Source: an uncultured Rubripirellula sp.
GTDB lineage: Bacteria; Planctomycetota; Planctomycetia; Pirellulales; Pirellulaceae
Direction of reading: 5' to 3'
Assembly (NCBI GenBank): GCA_938075415.1
Contig: CALJHC010000016.1
Span: 62,001-126,000 of the forward strand
DNA length: 64,000 nucleotides
The notes under the pieces are model-generated. The model was not told the origin of the DNA. It did not search any database and saw only the letters and a program-made list of their open reading frames with translations. Shown in pieces: positions 7,570-17,500 of this stretch; the first letter of the stretch is position 1; the number at the start of each line of letters is the position of its first letter. The translations under genes and the position numbers were made by a program.

Positions 7570-8688
7570 ATGAAAATCATTTGCCAACGCGAATCGCTTA
7601 CCAATGCTTTTACTTTGGCTGCGAGTATTGCTCCAACGCGATCTCCCAAAGAGATCCTGATGAATGTGAAGCTGGTCGCAGCTAACAATCGAATCATTCT
7701 TACCGCTACCGATATGGAAGTGGGAATTCGGTTGGACGTTGAGGAGGGAATCGAAGTCGAGGTTGAAGGTACTGCACTTTTGCCAGTTCAACGAACCATG
7801 GCAATTTTACGAGAGAACACAGATCCAACCCTGACCATTGAGACAGATGATACGGGGATTCGAATTGCCGGCAGCCGTAGTAAATTCAGGTTACCAGGCA
7901 GCAATCCTGATGAATTTCCGAGTGTGAGCAGTTTTGACGAAGACAAGTATCATGTCATCCCAACAAGACTGTTTCGAGAAATGGTGAAGCGAACAGTATT
8001 CGCAACAGATTCTGAAAGTAGCCGTTTTGCTCTTGGTGGTGTCTTGCTGGAGCTTGACGACGAGAAGGTGATTGCGGTCGGTACGGATGGCCGTCGACTT
8101 GCTCGGATGGAAGGATCCGGTCAAGCAGTGGGTGATCACCAGACAAGTGGATCGAGCACAATCGTTCCCACTCGTGCGATTCAGCTGATCGAGAGGGCGT
8201 TGAACGATCGCGATGAATCTGTTGACGTGGCTGCACGAAACAATGACCTACTGATCCGTACTCCTCGAGGTGTGATTTACTCACGTCTAGTCGAGGGAAG
8301 ATATCCAAACTGGCGACAAGTCTTCCCGCAACGGGAGTCGGCAGTTGAAATTGATATGACTGTTGGACCGCTCCATTCAGCGTTGCGACAAGCTGCAATT
8401 GTCACTGATCATGATAGCCGTGGTGTCGATTTCACTTTTGCAGACGGCACACTGAAGATGGAAGCCAACACATCGGCACTCGGAGAATCTCAAATAGAAT
8501 TACCGATTGCGTACGATGGTGAGCCAATCACCTTGACTCTCGATCATCGTTACGTATCAGATTTTTGCAAAGTGTTGGATAATGAATCGACTTTTATCAT
8601 GGAGATAGAGTCTTCAGCGTCACCAGCACTTCTGCTGACAGATGATGGTTATGGATATGTCATCATGCCAATGGCGAGAGATCGTTAA
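7570..8688 (+). CDS. dnaN: DNA polymerase III sliding clamp, beta subunit
   Basis: Forms the ring-shaped dimer that tethers the replicative polymerase to DNA and recruits repair and mismatch proteins. The 372-residue length and N-terminus MKIICQRESLTNAFTLA are typical. Further family features are TALLPVQRTMAILREN, an AVGTDGRRLARMEG segment near residue 170, the VEGRYPNWRQVFP motif near 240, and a C-terminus ending in GYVIMPMARDR (the P-M-R end is characteristic). The start ATG is clear. The recF and gyrB genes that often follow dnaN are absent; clpC converges from the other side instead. Confidence 0.97.
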   Translation: MKIICQRESLTNAFTLAASIAPTRSPKEILMNVKLVAANNRIILTATDMEVGIRLDVEEGIEVEVEGTALLPVQRTMAILRENTDPTLTIETDDTGIRIAGSRSKFRLPGSNPDEFPSVSSFDEDKYHVIPTRLFREMVKRTVFATDSESSRFALGGVLLELDDEKVIAVGTDGRRLARMEGSGQAVGDHQTSGSSTIVPTRAIQLIERALNDRDESVDVAARNNDLLIRTPRGVIYSRLVEGRYPNWRQVFPQRESAVEIDMTVGPLHSALRQAAIVTDHDSRGVDFTFADGTLKMEANTSALGESQIELPIAYDGEPITLTLDHRYVSDFCKVLDNESTFIMEIESSASPALLLTDDGYGYVIMPMARDR

Positions 8689-8730
8689 AGCGTCGTCTTG
8701 TCATCACAGCATTTGGGAAAGGTATCCATA

Positions 8731-8762
8731 AAAAAAGCCTGCTACTGGTAGCAGGCTTTTTT
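8731..8762. terminator. Bidirectional intrinsic terminator between dnaN and clpC
   Basis: A perfect 15-bp inverted repeat (8731-8745 and 8748-8762) with a GC-rich core GCCTGCTAC. Six A on the left and six T on the right give a U-run in both directions. It sits between the convergent dnaN and clpC stop codons and should terminate both. Confidence 0.92.
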
Positions 8763-8777
8763 CTTCGAATCGCTAAG

Positions 8778-11408
8778 TTAATCTTTTGCTGCCGCTTCGC
8801 CAGCAGGTTCGCTCACCGCCTCGTCGGTATCAGGCAAACCACGAGATTCACCTTTAAAATCAAGACGAGTGATCTTCACCTTCACGCCTTTGGGTCCAAC
8901 AAGTTTTCCATCTTCTTGAATGGTAACTTTGGAGGTGGGTACCTTCTTACCCGCTTCATTTTCGGCAATAGCATCGACCACGATCGTGTCATGATTTTCG
9001 AAAGCACCTCTGAGTAATTCTTCACTCAGTGGATCTTCAATGCGTTGCTCCAGGGCGCGTCGAAGCGGACGAGCTCCGTAATCAAGATTACTACCTTTCT
9101 TAACCAGGAATTCCTTCGCTAGATCGGTGAGTTCTAGATTGAGACCACGATCGAGTAATCGCTGACGCACTTTGGCGAGTTCAAAATCAATCACGCTCTT
9201 CAAGTCAATATTGTTGAGGTGTCTGAATATGATGACGTCATCGAGCCGATTAAGGAACTCTGGGCGGAAAACCCGTTCGACCTGATCCATCACTCTTTGC
9301 TTCATTGAATCATAACTTGCGTCATCATCGGGCTTTTGGAAACCGAATGCCGACTGGTTCTTGATCGCTTCGGCACCAGCATTGGTAGTCATGATCAGGA
9401 TGGTGTTACGGAAGTCGACGTTTCTGCCGAAGGAGTCAGTCAAACGGCCTTCCTCCATGACTTGCAGCATCATATTGAAAACGTCGGGATGTGCCTTTTC
9501 AATCTCATCAAAAAGGACAACCGCATACGGTCTTCTTCGGATTTTTTCAGTCAACTGCCCACCTTCCTCGTAACCAACGAATCCGGGAGGAGCTCCAATT
9601 AGACGGCTGACGTTATGTTTTTCCATGTATTCGCTCATATCGATATGAACGAGTGCATCAGAGTCGCCAAAAAGGTATTCAGCGAGTGATTTAGCGAGCA
9701 ACGTTTTTCCAACACCGGTGGGTCCGGCAAAAATGAAAGAACCGGTTGGTCGTTTGGGATCTTTTAGTCCACTTCGTGAACGACGAACGGCCTTGGAAAC
9801 GGCGGTGACAGCAGCGTTCTGGCTAACCACACGTTTATGAAGTTCCTCTTCCATCTTGATTAGACGCAAGCTGTCTTCCGTTGACAGTCGTGTGAGTGGA
9901 ATGCCAGTCATCTTGCTGACGACTTCGGCGATAATTTCCTCATCCACCACGCCATCCGTTTGCTGACTTTTATCTCGCCAATCTTGAGTGATCTGGTCTT
10001 TTTTCTTTCGCAGTTTCTCGGCTTGATCTCGTAAGTTGGCTGCTTTTTCGAAATCTTGGTTAGCGACAGCTTCTTCTTTTTCTTTGTTCAGTTTCTCAAC
10101 TTCTTCGTCAATTTCCTTCAAATCTGGTGGTCGCGTCATGGTGCGCAACCTCACTCGTGCACCGGCTTCATCAATTACATCGATTGCTTTATCCGGTAAA
10201 CATCGGGCGGTGATGTAACGCTCACTCATTTCAACCGCAGCGACGACCGCGTCATCGGTGAATTGAACACGATGATGTTCCTCATACCGGCCACGAAGTC
10301 CTTTGATAATTTCGATCGTCTCAGCTTGTCCGGTTGGTTCCACCATGATTTCCTGGAATCGACGCGCCAGAGCATTGTCTTTTTCGATGTATTTTCGATA
10401 CTCATCGAGAGTTGTTGCACCAATGCACTGAATTTCGCCGCGGGCTAGAGCGGGCTTCAGAACGTTTGCCGCATCAATTGCACCCTCCGCACCACCAGCA
10501 CCAACCAAGGTGTGAAGTTCGTCAATGAACAAGATGGTGTTTTTGACACGACGTACTTCCGTCATTACCGCTTTGATTCGCTCTTCGAACTGGCCTCGAT
10601 ATTTCGTACCAGCCACCATCATTGCCAAGTCCAAGACGACAATTCGTTTTTCCGCCAAGATCTCCGGTACATCACTCTCAATGACCCGCTGTGCGAAACC
10701 CTCGACAATGGCGGTTTTTCCAACGCCCGCCTCACCAAGTAGAACTGGATTGTTTTTCGTTCTTCGGCACAGGATCTGAATCGCTCGTTCGATTTCGCGC
10801 TCACGGCCAATAACAGGATCAAGCTCGCCCTTCTTTGCCAATTCCGTCAGGTCGCGTCCGAAGCTGTCCAAAGCAGGTGTTTTGCTCTTGCTGGACTTGC
10901 CGGAACTGGATGAGCCTTCATTTTCACCGGAACGACCGCCCCGTTCACCACCGACTTCTGCACCTTCAAGACCATGACCCAGCAGGTTCAATACTTCTTC
11001 TCGTACGTCTTCGAGTTTGAGACCCAAGTTCATTAGCACCTGTGCCGCTACACCTTCCTGTTCTCTCAAGAGACCCAGCAAAATGTGCTCGGTGCCAACG
11101 TAGCTATGGTTGAGATTGCGAGCCTCCTCCATGGAATACTCGATCACCTTCTTCGCACGTGGTGTTTGAGGTAGCTTTCCCACCGTGACCATCTCGGGCC
11201 CACTTTGGACAAGCTTTTCTACCTCAAGGCGTATCTTTCTCAAATCGACTTCGAGGTTCTTCAGGACGTTCGCGGCGACACCACTGCCCTCTTTCACGAG
11301 CCCGAGCAGGATGTGCTCGGTGCCGATGTATTCGTGGTTGAATCGCTGTGCTTCCTGATTAGCCAATTGCATGACTTTACGCGCACGGTCAGTAAATCGT
11401 TCGTACAT
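8778..11408 (-). CDS. clpC: ClpC-type AAA+ unfoldase of the Clp protease
   Basis: HSP100 ATPase that unfolds proteins and feeds them to ClpP. The N-terminus FTDRARKVMQLANQEAQ starts two Clp_N repeats (residues 1-145), each with a GTEHILLGL motif. A Gly/Ser/Glu-rich linker follows. The first AAA+ module has Walker A GEAGVGKT near 222, and a UVR-like segment (NQDFEKAANLRDQAEKLRKK, near 435) marks it as ClpC rather than ClpB. The second module has GPTGVGKT near 556 and FDEIEKAHPDVFN. The 876 residues exceed the usual 810-850 because of a C-terminal extension ending in EPAGEAAAKD. It is transcribed alone, with no mcsA/mcsB or ctsR nearby. Confidence 0.95.
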   Translation of the reverse strand: MYERFTDRARKVMQLANQEAQRFNHEYIGTEHILLGLVKEGSGVAANVLKNLEVDLRKIRLEVEKLVQSGPEMVTVGKLPQTPRAKKVIEYSMEEARNLNHSYVGTEHILLGLLREQEGVAAQVLMNLGLKLEDVREEVLNLLGHGLEGAEVGGERGGRSGENEGSSSSGKSSKSKTPALDSFGRDLTELAKKGELDPVIGREREIERAIQILCRRTKNNPVLLGEAGVGKTAIVEGFAQRVIESDVPEILAEKRIVVLDLAMMVAGTKYRGQFEERIKAVMTEVRRVKNTILFIDELHTLVGAGGAEGAIDAANVLKPALARGEIQCIGATTLDEYRKYIEKDNALARRFQEIMVEPTGQAETIEIIKGLRGRYEEHHRVQFTDDAVVAAVEMSERYITARCLPDKAIDVIDEAGARVRLRTMTRPPDLKEIDEEVEKLNKEKEEAVANQDFEKAANLRDQAEKLRKKKDQITQDWRDKSQQTDGVVDEEIIAEVVSKMTGIPLTRLSTEDSLRLIKMEEELHKRVVSQNAAVTAVSKAVRRSRSGLKDPKRPTGSFIFAGPTGVGKTLLAKSLAEYLFGDSDALVHIDMSEYMEKHNVSRLIGAPPGFVGYEEGGQLTEKIRRRPYAVVLFDEIEKAHPDVFNMMLQVMEEGRLTDSFGRNVDFRNTILIMTTNAGAEAIKNQSAFGFQKPDDDASYDSMKQRVMDQVERVFRPEFLNRLDDVIIFRHLNNIDLKSVIDFELAKVRQRLLDRGLNLELTDLAKEFLVKKGSNLDYGARPLRRALEQRIEDPLSEELLRGAFENHDTIVVDAIAENEAGKKVPTSKVTIQEDGKLVGPKGVKVKITRLDFKGESRGLPDTDEAVSEPAGEAAAKD

Positions 11409-11892
11409 GGTCTATCTCGTTACCGGTAAATGCTCGATTTCACCCTATTGCTCTGGGCAGGGCTTCAATCAACCATCTCGTCTGGTCCCCAGTCACCCTC
11501 ACGTCAGTGAGAAATAACGGGGAGCGAATTCAGGGTCAAATGATGTGATGGGTGCCAAAATGGCGTTTGGACACGGGGTCAGTGTCGATGGGTGCAAATC
11601 GCACGCCACCTCTTTCTTACTGAACTTCTCTATTGTTGCACTACGGCTACCACTTTTACCTACCACCATGCAACCCAAAGAGTTCAGATTTGGTTCGTAT
11701 CCAAGCGTCAAATTCTATCCGTTACCGCAAACGCCGGGGATAGGAGCGCCCGTGCGTCAGAACGCAAAAATACGTTGAAATTGGAAAACAATGATGAGCT
11801 GTCTGGACGTTTGGTCCAATTCAGCAAGTTACCGGAAATTTGGAGAGTGCCACCGGTGGCAGATTTTGCTGTTACCAGACCGGTAATCCGCC
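11409..11892. other. Intergenic region between clpC and the downstream membrane protein gene
   Basis: This holds the presumed clpC promoter next to 11409 and the 3' flank of the minus-strand gene ending at 11893. I see no convincing gene. Two symmetric elements lie near its right end: a perfect 14-bp palindrome TGCCACCGGTGGCA at 11848-11861 and TTACC/GGTAA arms at 11872-11886. Both are just downstream of the 11893 gene and may form part of its terminator, although no T-run follows. Confidence 0.4.
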
Positions 11893-12453
11893 CTAATCCG
11901 TCGAAGAACCATCTATGGTTGATTCATTTTCTGAGCGAGCGGATTCGATACGTCGTTCCTCGGTCTGGACCTCTAACCACCACGTTTCTGAAGATTCAAG
12001 CTTTTTCATCTCCCTGATTAGCAGCCCAGCGGCTTCCAGACGTTGGGTGTTGCGATAGAGTCCTGCGAGTAAGAGCAGAGCCGGAGGATCGCGAGGATCA
12101 ATAGCTAGCATATCGGTGAGTAGCCCTTCTGCTTCGTTCCATTGTCCTTGCAGGTAGTGGCACCGAGCCTCTGAAAACGTATCAGGTGTCTCAGAGACCT
12201 CGCGAGGGGCGATCAAAGATGGCATTTCTTTGAAATCACGCAAAAAACAAAAACACCAGATTGGTAATCCGACCCAAAAGCCAACACTGACAAGGATGGA
12301 GGGAATCCACTCGGGGTAGAAGAACCTAGAGATTAGGTAGAGGTTGAGAAAACAGGTAAAAACCAAGGCGTACGGTAGTGCTGAGAGTCGACCACGCCAC
12401 CACAATTCAGTGAGACCGGGCCACAAGCAGGTTGCGTAGTATTTTCCTTCCAT
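11893..12453 (-). CDS. Small membrane protein with a TPR-like C-terminal half
   Basis: 186 residues. Two hydrophobic segments occupy residues about 26-47 and 52-70 (ALVFTCFLNLYLISRFF and ILVSVGFWVGLPIWCFCFL). A soluble part from about 90 follows, whose sequence (SEARCHYLQGQWNEAEGLL, then DPRDPPALLLLAGLYRN) reads as two to three tetratricopeptide repeats. The N-terminus is probably near the membrane and the TPR part mediates protein contacts. The function is unknown. It lies upstream of clpC and downstream of the superfamily I helicase gene, all on the minus strand but with wide gaps, so an operon is doubtful. Confidence 0.75.
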   Translation of the reverse strand: MEGKYYATCLWPGLTELWWRGRLSALPYALVFTCFLNLYLISRFFYPEWIPSILVSVGFWVGLPIWCFCFLRDFKEMPSLIAPREVSETPDTFSEARCHYLQGQWNEAEGLLTDMLAIDPRDPPALLLLAGLYRNTQRLEAAGLLIREMKKLESSETWWLEVQTEERRIESARSENESTIDGSSTD

Positions 12454-12557
12454 GGACTATGTTTACGTCTGAGAGCCATAACAAATCAAGAGGTTTTCAA
12501 ACGAGATCCAGCTGTGGAAGCCAAGCATCTCCTTGCTGATGCCAGGTAAAGCACAGT

Positions 12558-14465
12558 TCAAAAATCTTCCTGCCAGACGGTGGAGTAACTTTGTTGCTGT
12601 TCAAAATAATCAAGAAGATCAGCATAAAAATCATTTGAGCCAAGAGTGGCGCTATCTCCAATCATGATCAATTTGCGTCGAGCTCTTGTGATGGCCACAT
12701 TTGTACGTCGAATATCAGCGAGAAAGCCAATCTGTCGGTGCTCATTAGAGCGGACCATTGTCAAAACAACGACCTCTTTTTCTTGACCTTGGAATCCATC
12801 CACTGTGTCAATTTCGCATCCAGTGGTTCCAATCAGGTGGCGAAGCGCTCTAACTTGTGCGGCGTAGGGTGCAATCACCGCAATATCACTGGGTGTGGTT
12901 CCATATTCAATTAACTTTAGGATCACTTGAGAGGTTAATTGAGCCTCCCTGAGGTTTAATTTACTTTCACCCCCTTCTTCCAAAGATTCCTCATACTCAG
13001 CCCCGGCCGTATCAATGAATAGCAAGGGTTTCTGTGTCAAATCGTTATCCACGATCTGAGGAAAATCTGCTAATTGATGCGAAGCCACCGAGCGATCCGC
13101 CAACAATTGCGAATCATAGAATCGTTCGGATGAGAAGTTCATGATTGCTTCGTTCATCCGATATTGAACTGTCAATCTTCGATAGATGGACTCACCATCG
13201 CGTTCCACTAATTCTTGAAGCAGAGATCGTTGCATACCCGCGTCAGCAGCATCCCTACTCAATACAGTGGGTGGTAATTGTTGGTGATCGCCAGCAAGTA
13301 TCAATTTTTCAGCGCGTAAGACAGATTGCCAGGTACCGGGTATCGTTGCCTGACATGCTTCATCAATGACAACAAGATCAAAGTGGCGGTCACCAAGCAG
13401 ATCGTCGTCGATCGTGGTTGTCGTACAGACGACTTCAGCAGAATCGATCACGCTTTGTATAACCGACTTTTCGAGCGATCGAATCTGACTGCGTAATTGA
13501 CCAGCTTCCGAAAAATATTGACGTTTGCGTCGCCGCCAATCTTTTCCACGAGAGGCCTTCTGGGCAGCGCGAACAAGTTGCTGGACTTCGCGACGCATTT
13601 CCTTGATAACCCGAGTGGATGGATCAAGATCGACAAGTTCATCAAGCGTATGTTGGCGTAGGTCACGAAAAACACGAGCCGGGTGACCAATCCGAACAGC
13701 TTTACAACGTAAGCCAATTAGTTTTTCTAAGAGGTTATCAACCGCTGTGTTACTTGGAGCACACGCTAATACACTTTTCCCCTGCTTGACCGATTGGTAG
13801 ATCAATTCGGCGATTGTCGTCGTTTTACCAGTGCCCGGTGGTCCATGAATCACACCAATGTCTTGAACGGATAATGCGAACTTGACGGCCGATTCTTGGG
13901 GTGGATTGAGATCAGATCGTAAAACGAGCGATTGCATCATTTTTGAATGACAGGATGCTGGTCGTTTTCCCAGGATGGTATCTCTCAACTTTAACGCTCT
14001 GCCGGACGCCACACGCGCTCGCGCCATCGCAGCGAGTTGTCGGCGCCGCGTTGTTTCATCAGGTGATAAATCAATACGATGCCGAAAGCCTTCCGGCCAT
14101 TCTTCAGTGGCAACTTGAATCACTTGTCTATTCTTTGCGCTAACAACACCCGAGATACCATGATCACTTTGTGAGGAATGATCCGAGATGACCACGGGAG
14201 ATCCAACCTTCAAGCGGTTGTTGGGTAGCTCTTGATGATCTGCCTTCTTGAAATCAAGAAGGAACCTTCCTGCCAGCCCCGTTCGATGATCAGCAAGCGA
14301 CATACCCAGTAGCGTTTCGCCAGATTTCTCAGCATCTTTTTGAGCCCGCAACATTCTGCGGCGAGCCATTCTTTCACGTTCTGCGACCGCCTCTAAATCC
14401 AACCATCGCCCGAGTTCATCGAAATAGGTTTCTGGGTCGACGAAGTTAGCGAATGTTTTGTTCAT
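12558..14465 (-). CDS. Superfamily I DNA/RNA helicase, IGHMBP2/DNA2-NAM7 type
   Basis: 635-residue helicase of the UPF1-like group. The N-terminal third is the beta-barrel region typical of IGHMBP2 proteins (SLADHRTGLAGRFLLDFKK and KVGSPVVISDHS). Walker A is GPPGTGKTTTIAEL near residue 210; motif II is VVIDEACQATIPG near 370; LILAGDHQQLPP follows as motif III; and VQYRMNEAIMNF is motif IV. VDGFQGQEKEVVVLTMVRS is motif V and NVAITRARRKLIMIGD is motif VI. All ATPase motifs look intact. It probably unwinds RNA or DNA 5' to 3', as in relatives. It sits 72 bases downstream of hrpA on the same strand, so the two helicases may be co-transcribed. Confidence 0.9.
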   Translation of the reverse strand: MNKTFANFVDPETYFDELGRWLDLEAVAERERMARRRMLRAQKDAEKSGETLLGMSLADHRTGLAGRFLLDFKKADHQELPNNRLKVGSPVVISDHSSQSDHGISGVVSAKNRQVIQVATEEWPEGFRHRIDLSPDETTRRRQLAAMARARVASGRALKLRDTILGKRPASCHSKMMQSLVLRSDLNPPQESAVKFALSVQDIGVIHGPPGTGKTTTIAELIYQSVKQGKSVLACAPSNTAVDNLLEKLIGLRCKAVRIGHPARVFRDLRQHTLDELVDLDPSTRVIKEMRREVQQLVRAAQKASRGKDWRRRKRQYFSEAGQLRSQIRSLEKSVIQSVIDSAEVVCTTTTIDDDLLGDRHFDLVVIDEACQATIPGTWQSVLRAEKLILAGDHQQLPPTVLSRDAADAGMQRSLLQELVERDGESIYRRLTVQYRMNEAIMNFSSERFYDSQLLADRSVASHQLADFPQIVDNDLTQKPLLFIDTAGAEYEESLEEGGESKLNLREAQLTSQVILKLIEYGTTPSDIAVIAPYAAQVRALRHLIGTTGCEIDTVDGFQGQEKEVVVLTMVRSNEHRQIGFLADIRRTNVAITRARRKLIMIGDSATLGSNDFYADLLDYFEQQQSYSTVWQEDF

Positions 14466-14537
14466 TGAGTGTTAGTTTTGCAGATCAAAGATGATTATTT
14501 GGTTTGAGGCGTTGATCAAAACTTGCGGTCCAAACCA

Positions 14538-17500
14538 CTAAAGGCTCAACAGCAATTTTTCGCATCGTTGGGGTGAAACTTTGATCGATGTGCCTAGTGA
14601 TTGTGCAAAAAGACTGACACGCAATTCTTCGATCATCCACCGAAATTCGCTGTCGCATTGCCTTTCTGGACACTTTTCGTCCTCGGGAAATTGCCCTAAC
14701 CAGCGACGCCATAAACCATCAATGATTTCTTGCGACTTGGAGATTCGGTCAGATTGAGTGGATAGCCGGTCAATTTTGATGCGAATCGTTTCAAGGTAGC
14801 GTGGGTAATGAATTAGCCAACACCACGGAACCAACTCAGTGAAGTCGCCGCAGTAGAGCCATTTTATTTGATCCGCAATCGTGCCTTGGGGATCCATTTG
14901 TCTCAAAAAATCACTTCGGTCTTCGAGGATTCGACGAAGTCCAAAGTGTGAATCCACCCACCGATCGAGCCATTGTGATAAATCTTGCGCGGCGATTGAA
15001 ATACGCCGTGCAGCATCAGATCGACGTCGATCAAACTCTGATCGTTCACGTACGACAGGTTCATTATCGACAAATGCAATACGGCACAGCAGGCAGCCAA
15101 GTATCGATTCCAAATCGGAGGATGGCATCACGTCGGCCAATTTAATTTTCGCATCATTCAATCCGGGTAAGTACCGGATCTGACTTCTTATCTCTTTGTG
15201 ATCAGCCATCAAGAATAGGCGTGTCATACCACGTGAAAATGATTGACGCGCTAAGTCTGGATTGTTGTATAGCGTTGTGGACACACTCGTCCCATGATCC
15301 ACCCATCCTGGATAAAGTCGGATATTTACACCACCTCTTTTTTGGGTGATGAATTCCGGAATCATTTCAATATCAAAACTGGTGACTTCGGATCGCGACC
15401 AGTTCTCCGATTGGACATTTTTTTGCTCAATTTCAATTTGATTTTTGGTGCTTCGAAACTGCTTCTGTAAATCCACGAGATCACGACTGGCGGCAAGTTC
15501 TTTGCCTTCGTCATTAACAACTGCCACAAGGAATTGGAAATAGTCGTCAATTTTCTCTTGCTGAAAATCAGTCTCATAGATTTTCATTCCAGCAATTTTG
15601 GAGAATACCTCGCAAACTGTTGGTAAGAACGGCGTCTGGCTATAGTCGCCCATGAGTTCCTCGGCAACCTGATTTGCAACCTCGGCGGACGGCACTAAAT
15701 TACGCCGGATTCGCTTTGGGAGGGATTTAATGAGGGCATTTAATTTTGAAACAAATAAACCGGGAACCATCCAGTCAAGTCGACCCTGAGATAACTGGTT
15801 TACCGCTGACTGATGGACTTTGATTTTTATCCCATCGCTATCAGAACCTGGTGAATAGTTATAAACAAGTGGCAGGTCCGAACCATCGATTTGAACGAAG
15901 TCGGGAAAATCCTCGGGTGCTAATTCAAACTTGTCTTCCAGCAAATCAGCAGGTGAGAAATAAAGAGCATCAGGCGAATCGGTTTGCTTGTTGACCAATT
16001 CAACAGATAGCACCTGATCAGCTTTCCATTGCAGATTGAACCAACTTGGTTTTTTTATCTCACGATCAAGTCTTTCAAGACTTGATCGATCGGCCACATC
16101 ACTGGGCAGTCGCTCTTGATAAAGGCGGGCAACGCGGTGATCATCAATCACCAAGTCCCGCCTTCGTGTTTTGGCTGCCAAATCTGAGATTGCCTGCAAC
16201 AGAGAAAGATTGTGCCGATAAAACTTTGCGTTCGTCCTTATCAATTGCTCCGTCAATCCATGTTCAATCAAAAGATCACGTGCAGTTTCGGGATCAATGG
16301 GACCCAAGGGTACGCGCCGTTTCACAACGATTGGTAACCCAAACATGTATTGAGCCTCATAGCAAAACGCGCCACCTGATTTCTTGCTCCAGTGTGGATC
16401 CGAATATGATCGCTTCACCAAGTGTTGTGCTGCCGACTCGACCCATGCGGGATTTATTTTTCCAACAGTCCGGGCATATTGCTTGGAAGTCTCGATTAGT
16501 TCAGAGGCGACGATCCACTTGGGCTTGGAGGAGAAAACACCTGATCCGGGCCAAAGAAAGAGCTTGAGACCACCGGCACCTGCGTAACCATTTTTTTCGC
16601 CAGCTAAAGCAACGCCTGATAACAAACCAGTCAGTAGAGACTGATGAATATCTCGGTATAAATCATCTGAAACAATTTCCTGGTTGTCAGGCTCATATCG
16701 AATCGGCCGAAGACGACGACTCGCCTTTGTCTTGGAAATCGCTTTGTCGGTTGGCCGAGTCATCATCTCCTTGAGTTGTCGATAAACATCGGACCATTCT
16801 CTCATTCGATTCGGAGACAGGAACCTGCGCCGCAATGATTTCTCCAACTTGTTACGACTTAAGTTCTCTCGTAGCTCGTTGTAATGTTTCCATAGTCTCA
16901 GTAGAGATAAAAAATCACTTTGTGGATCAGTAAATTCGGCGTGATTCTCATCAGCTGCTTGTTGCTTCTCTGGTGGTCTTTCGCGAGGATCTTGTATCTC
17001 CAGAGCGGCAGCGATTGGTAGAATCTCCGCCAAGCATCCAGTCTTCTGAGCTTCAATGAGAATGCGGGCGACTCGTGGGTCCACTGGTAGTCGAGCGATT
17101 TGTAAACCGAGAGCTGTTAACTCTCTGCGTTCATCGACCGCATTTAATTCGGTCAGCGTTCGGAACCCGTCTGAGATCGCTGTTGGGTTTGGCGCATCCA
17201 AGAGTGGAAAATCTTCGATTCTTCCCAGCTTCAAAGCCTTCATTTGCAGAATAACCGACGCCAGATTCGCGCGGCGAATTTCCGGTGTGGTGTATGGTTC
17301 ACGTGAATCAAAGTCTTCTTCGGAGTACAGTCGAAAACAGACTCCCGGCCCAAGCCTTCCACAGCGGCCGGCCCTTTGATTCGCGCTAGCTTGGCTGACT
17401 GGCTCTATCGGTAAACGCTGTACCTTTAGCCGAGGGTTGTACCGACTAATGCGAGCGGTACCTCCATCGATGACGTATCGAATACCCGGGACTGTTAGCG

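Noticed and set aside
11592..12017. A 141-residue plus-strand frame between clpC and the helicase gene
   Set aside because: It overlaps the 3' part of the minus-strand TPR-like gene and has no protein-like pattern.
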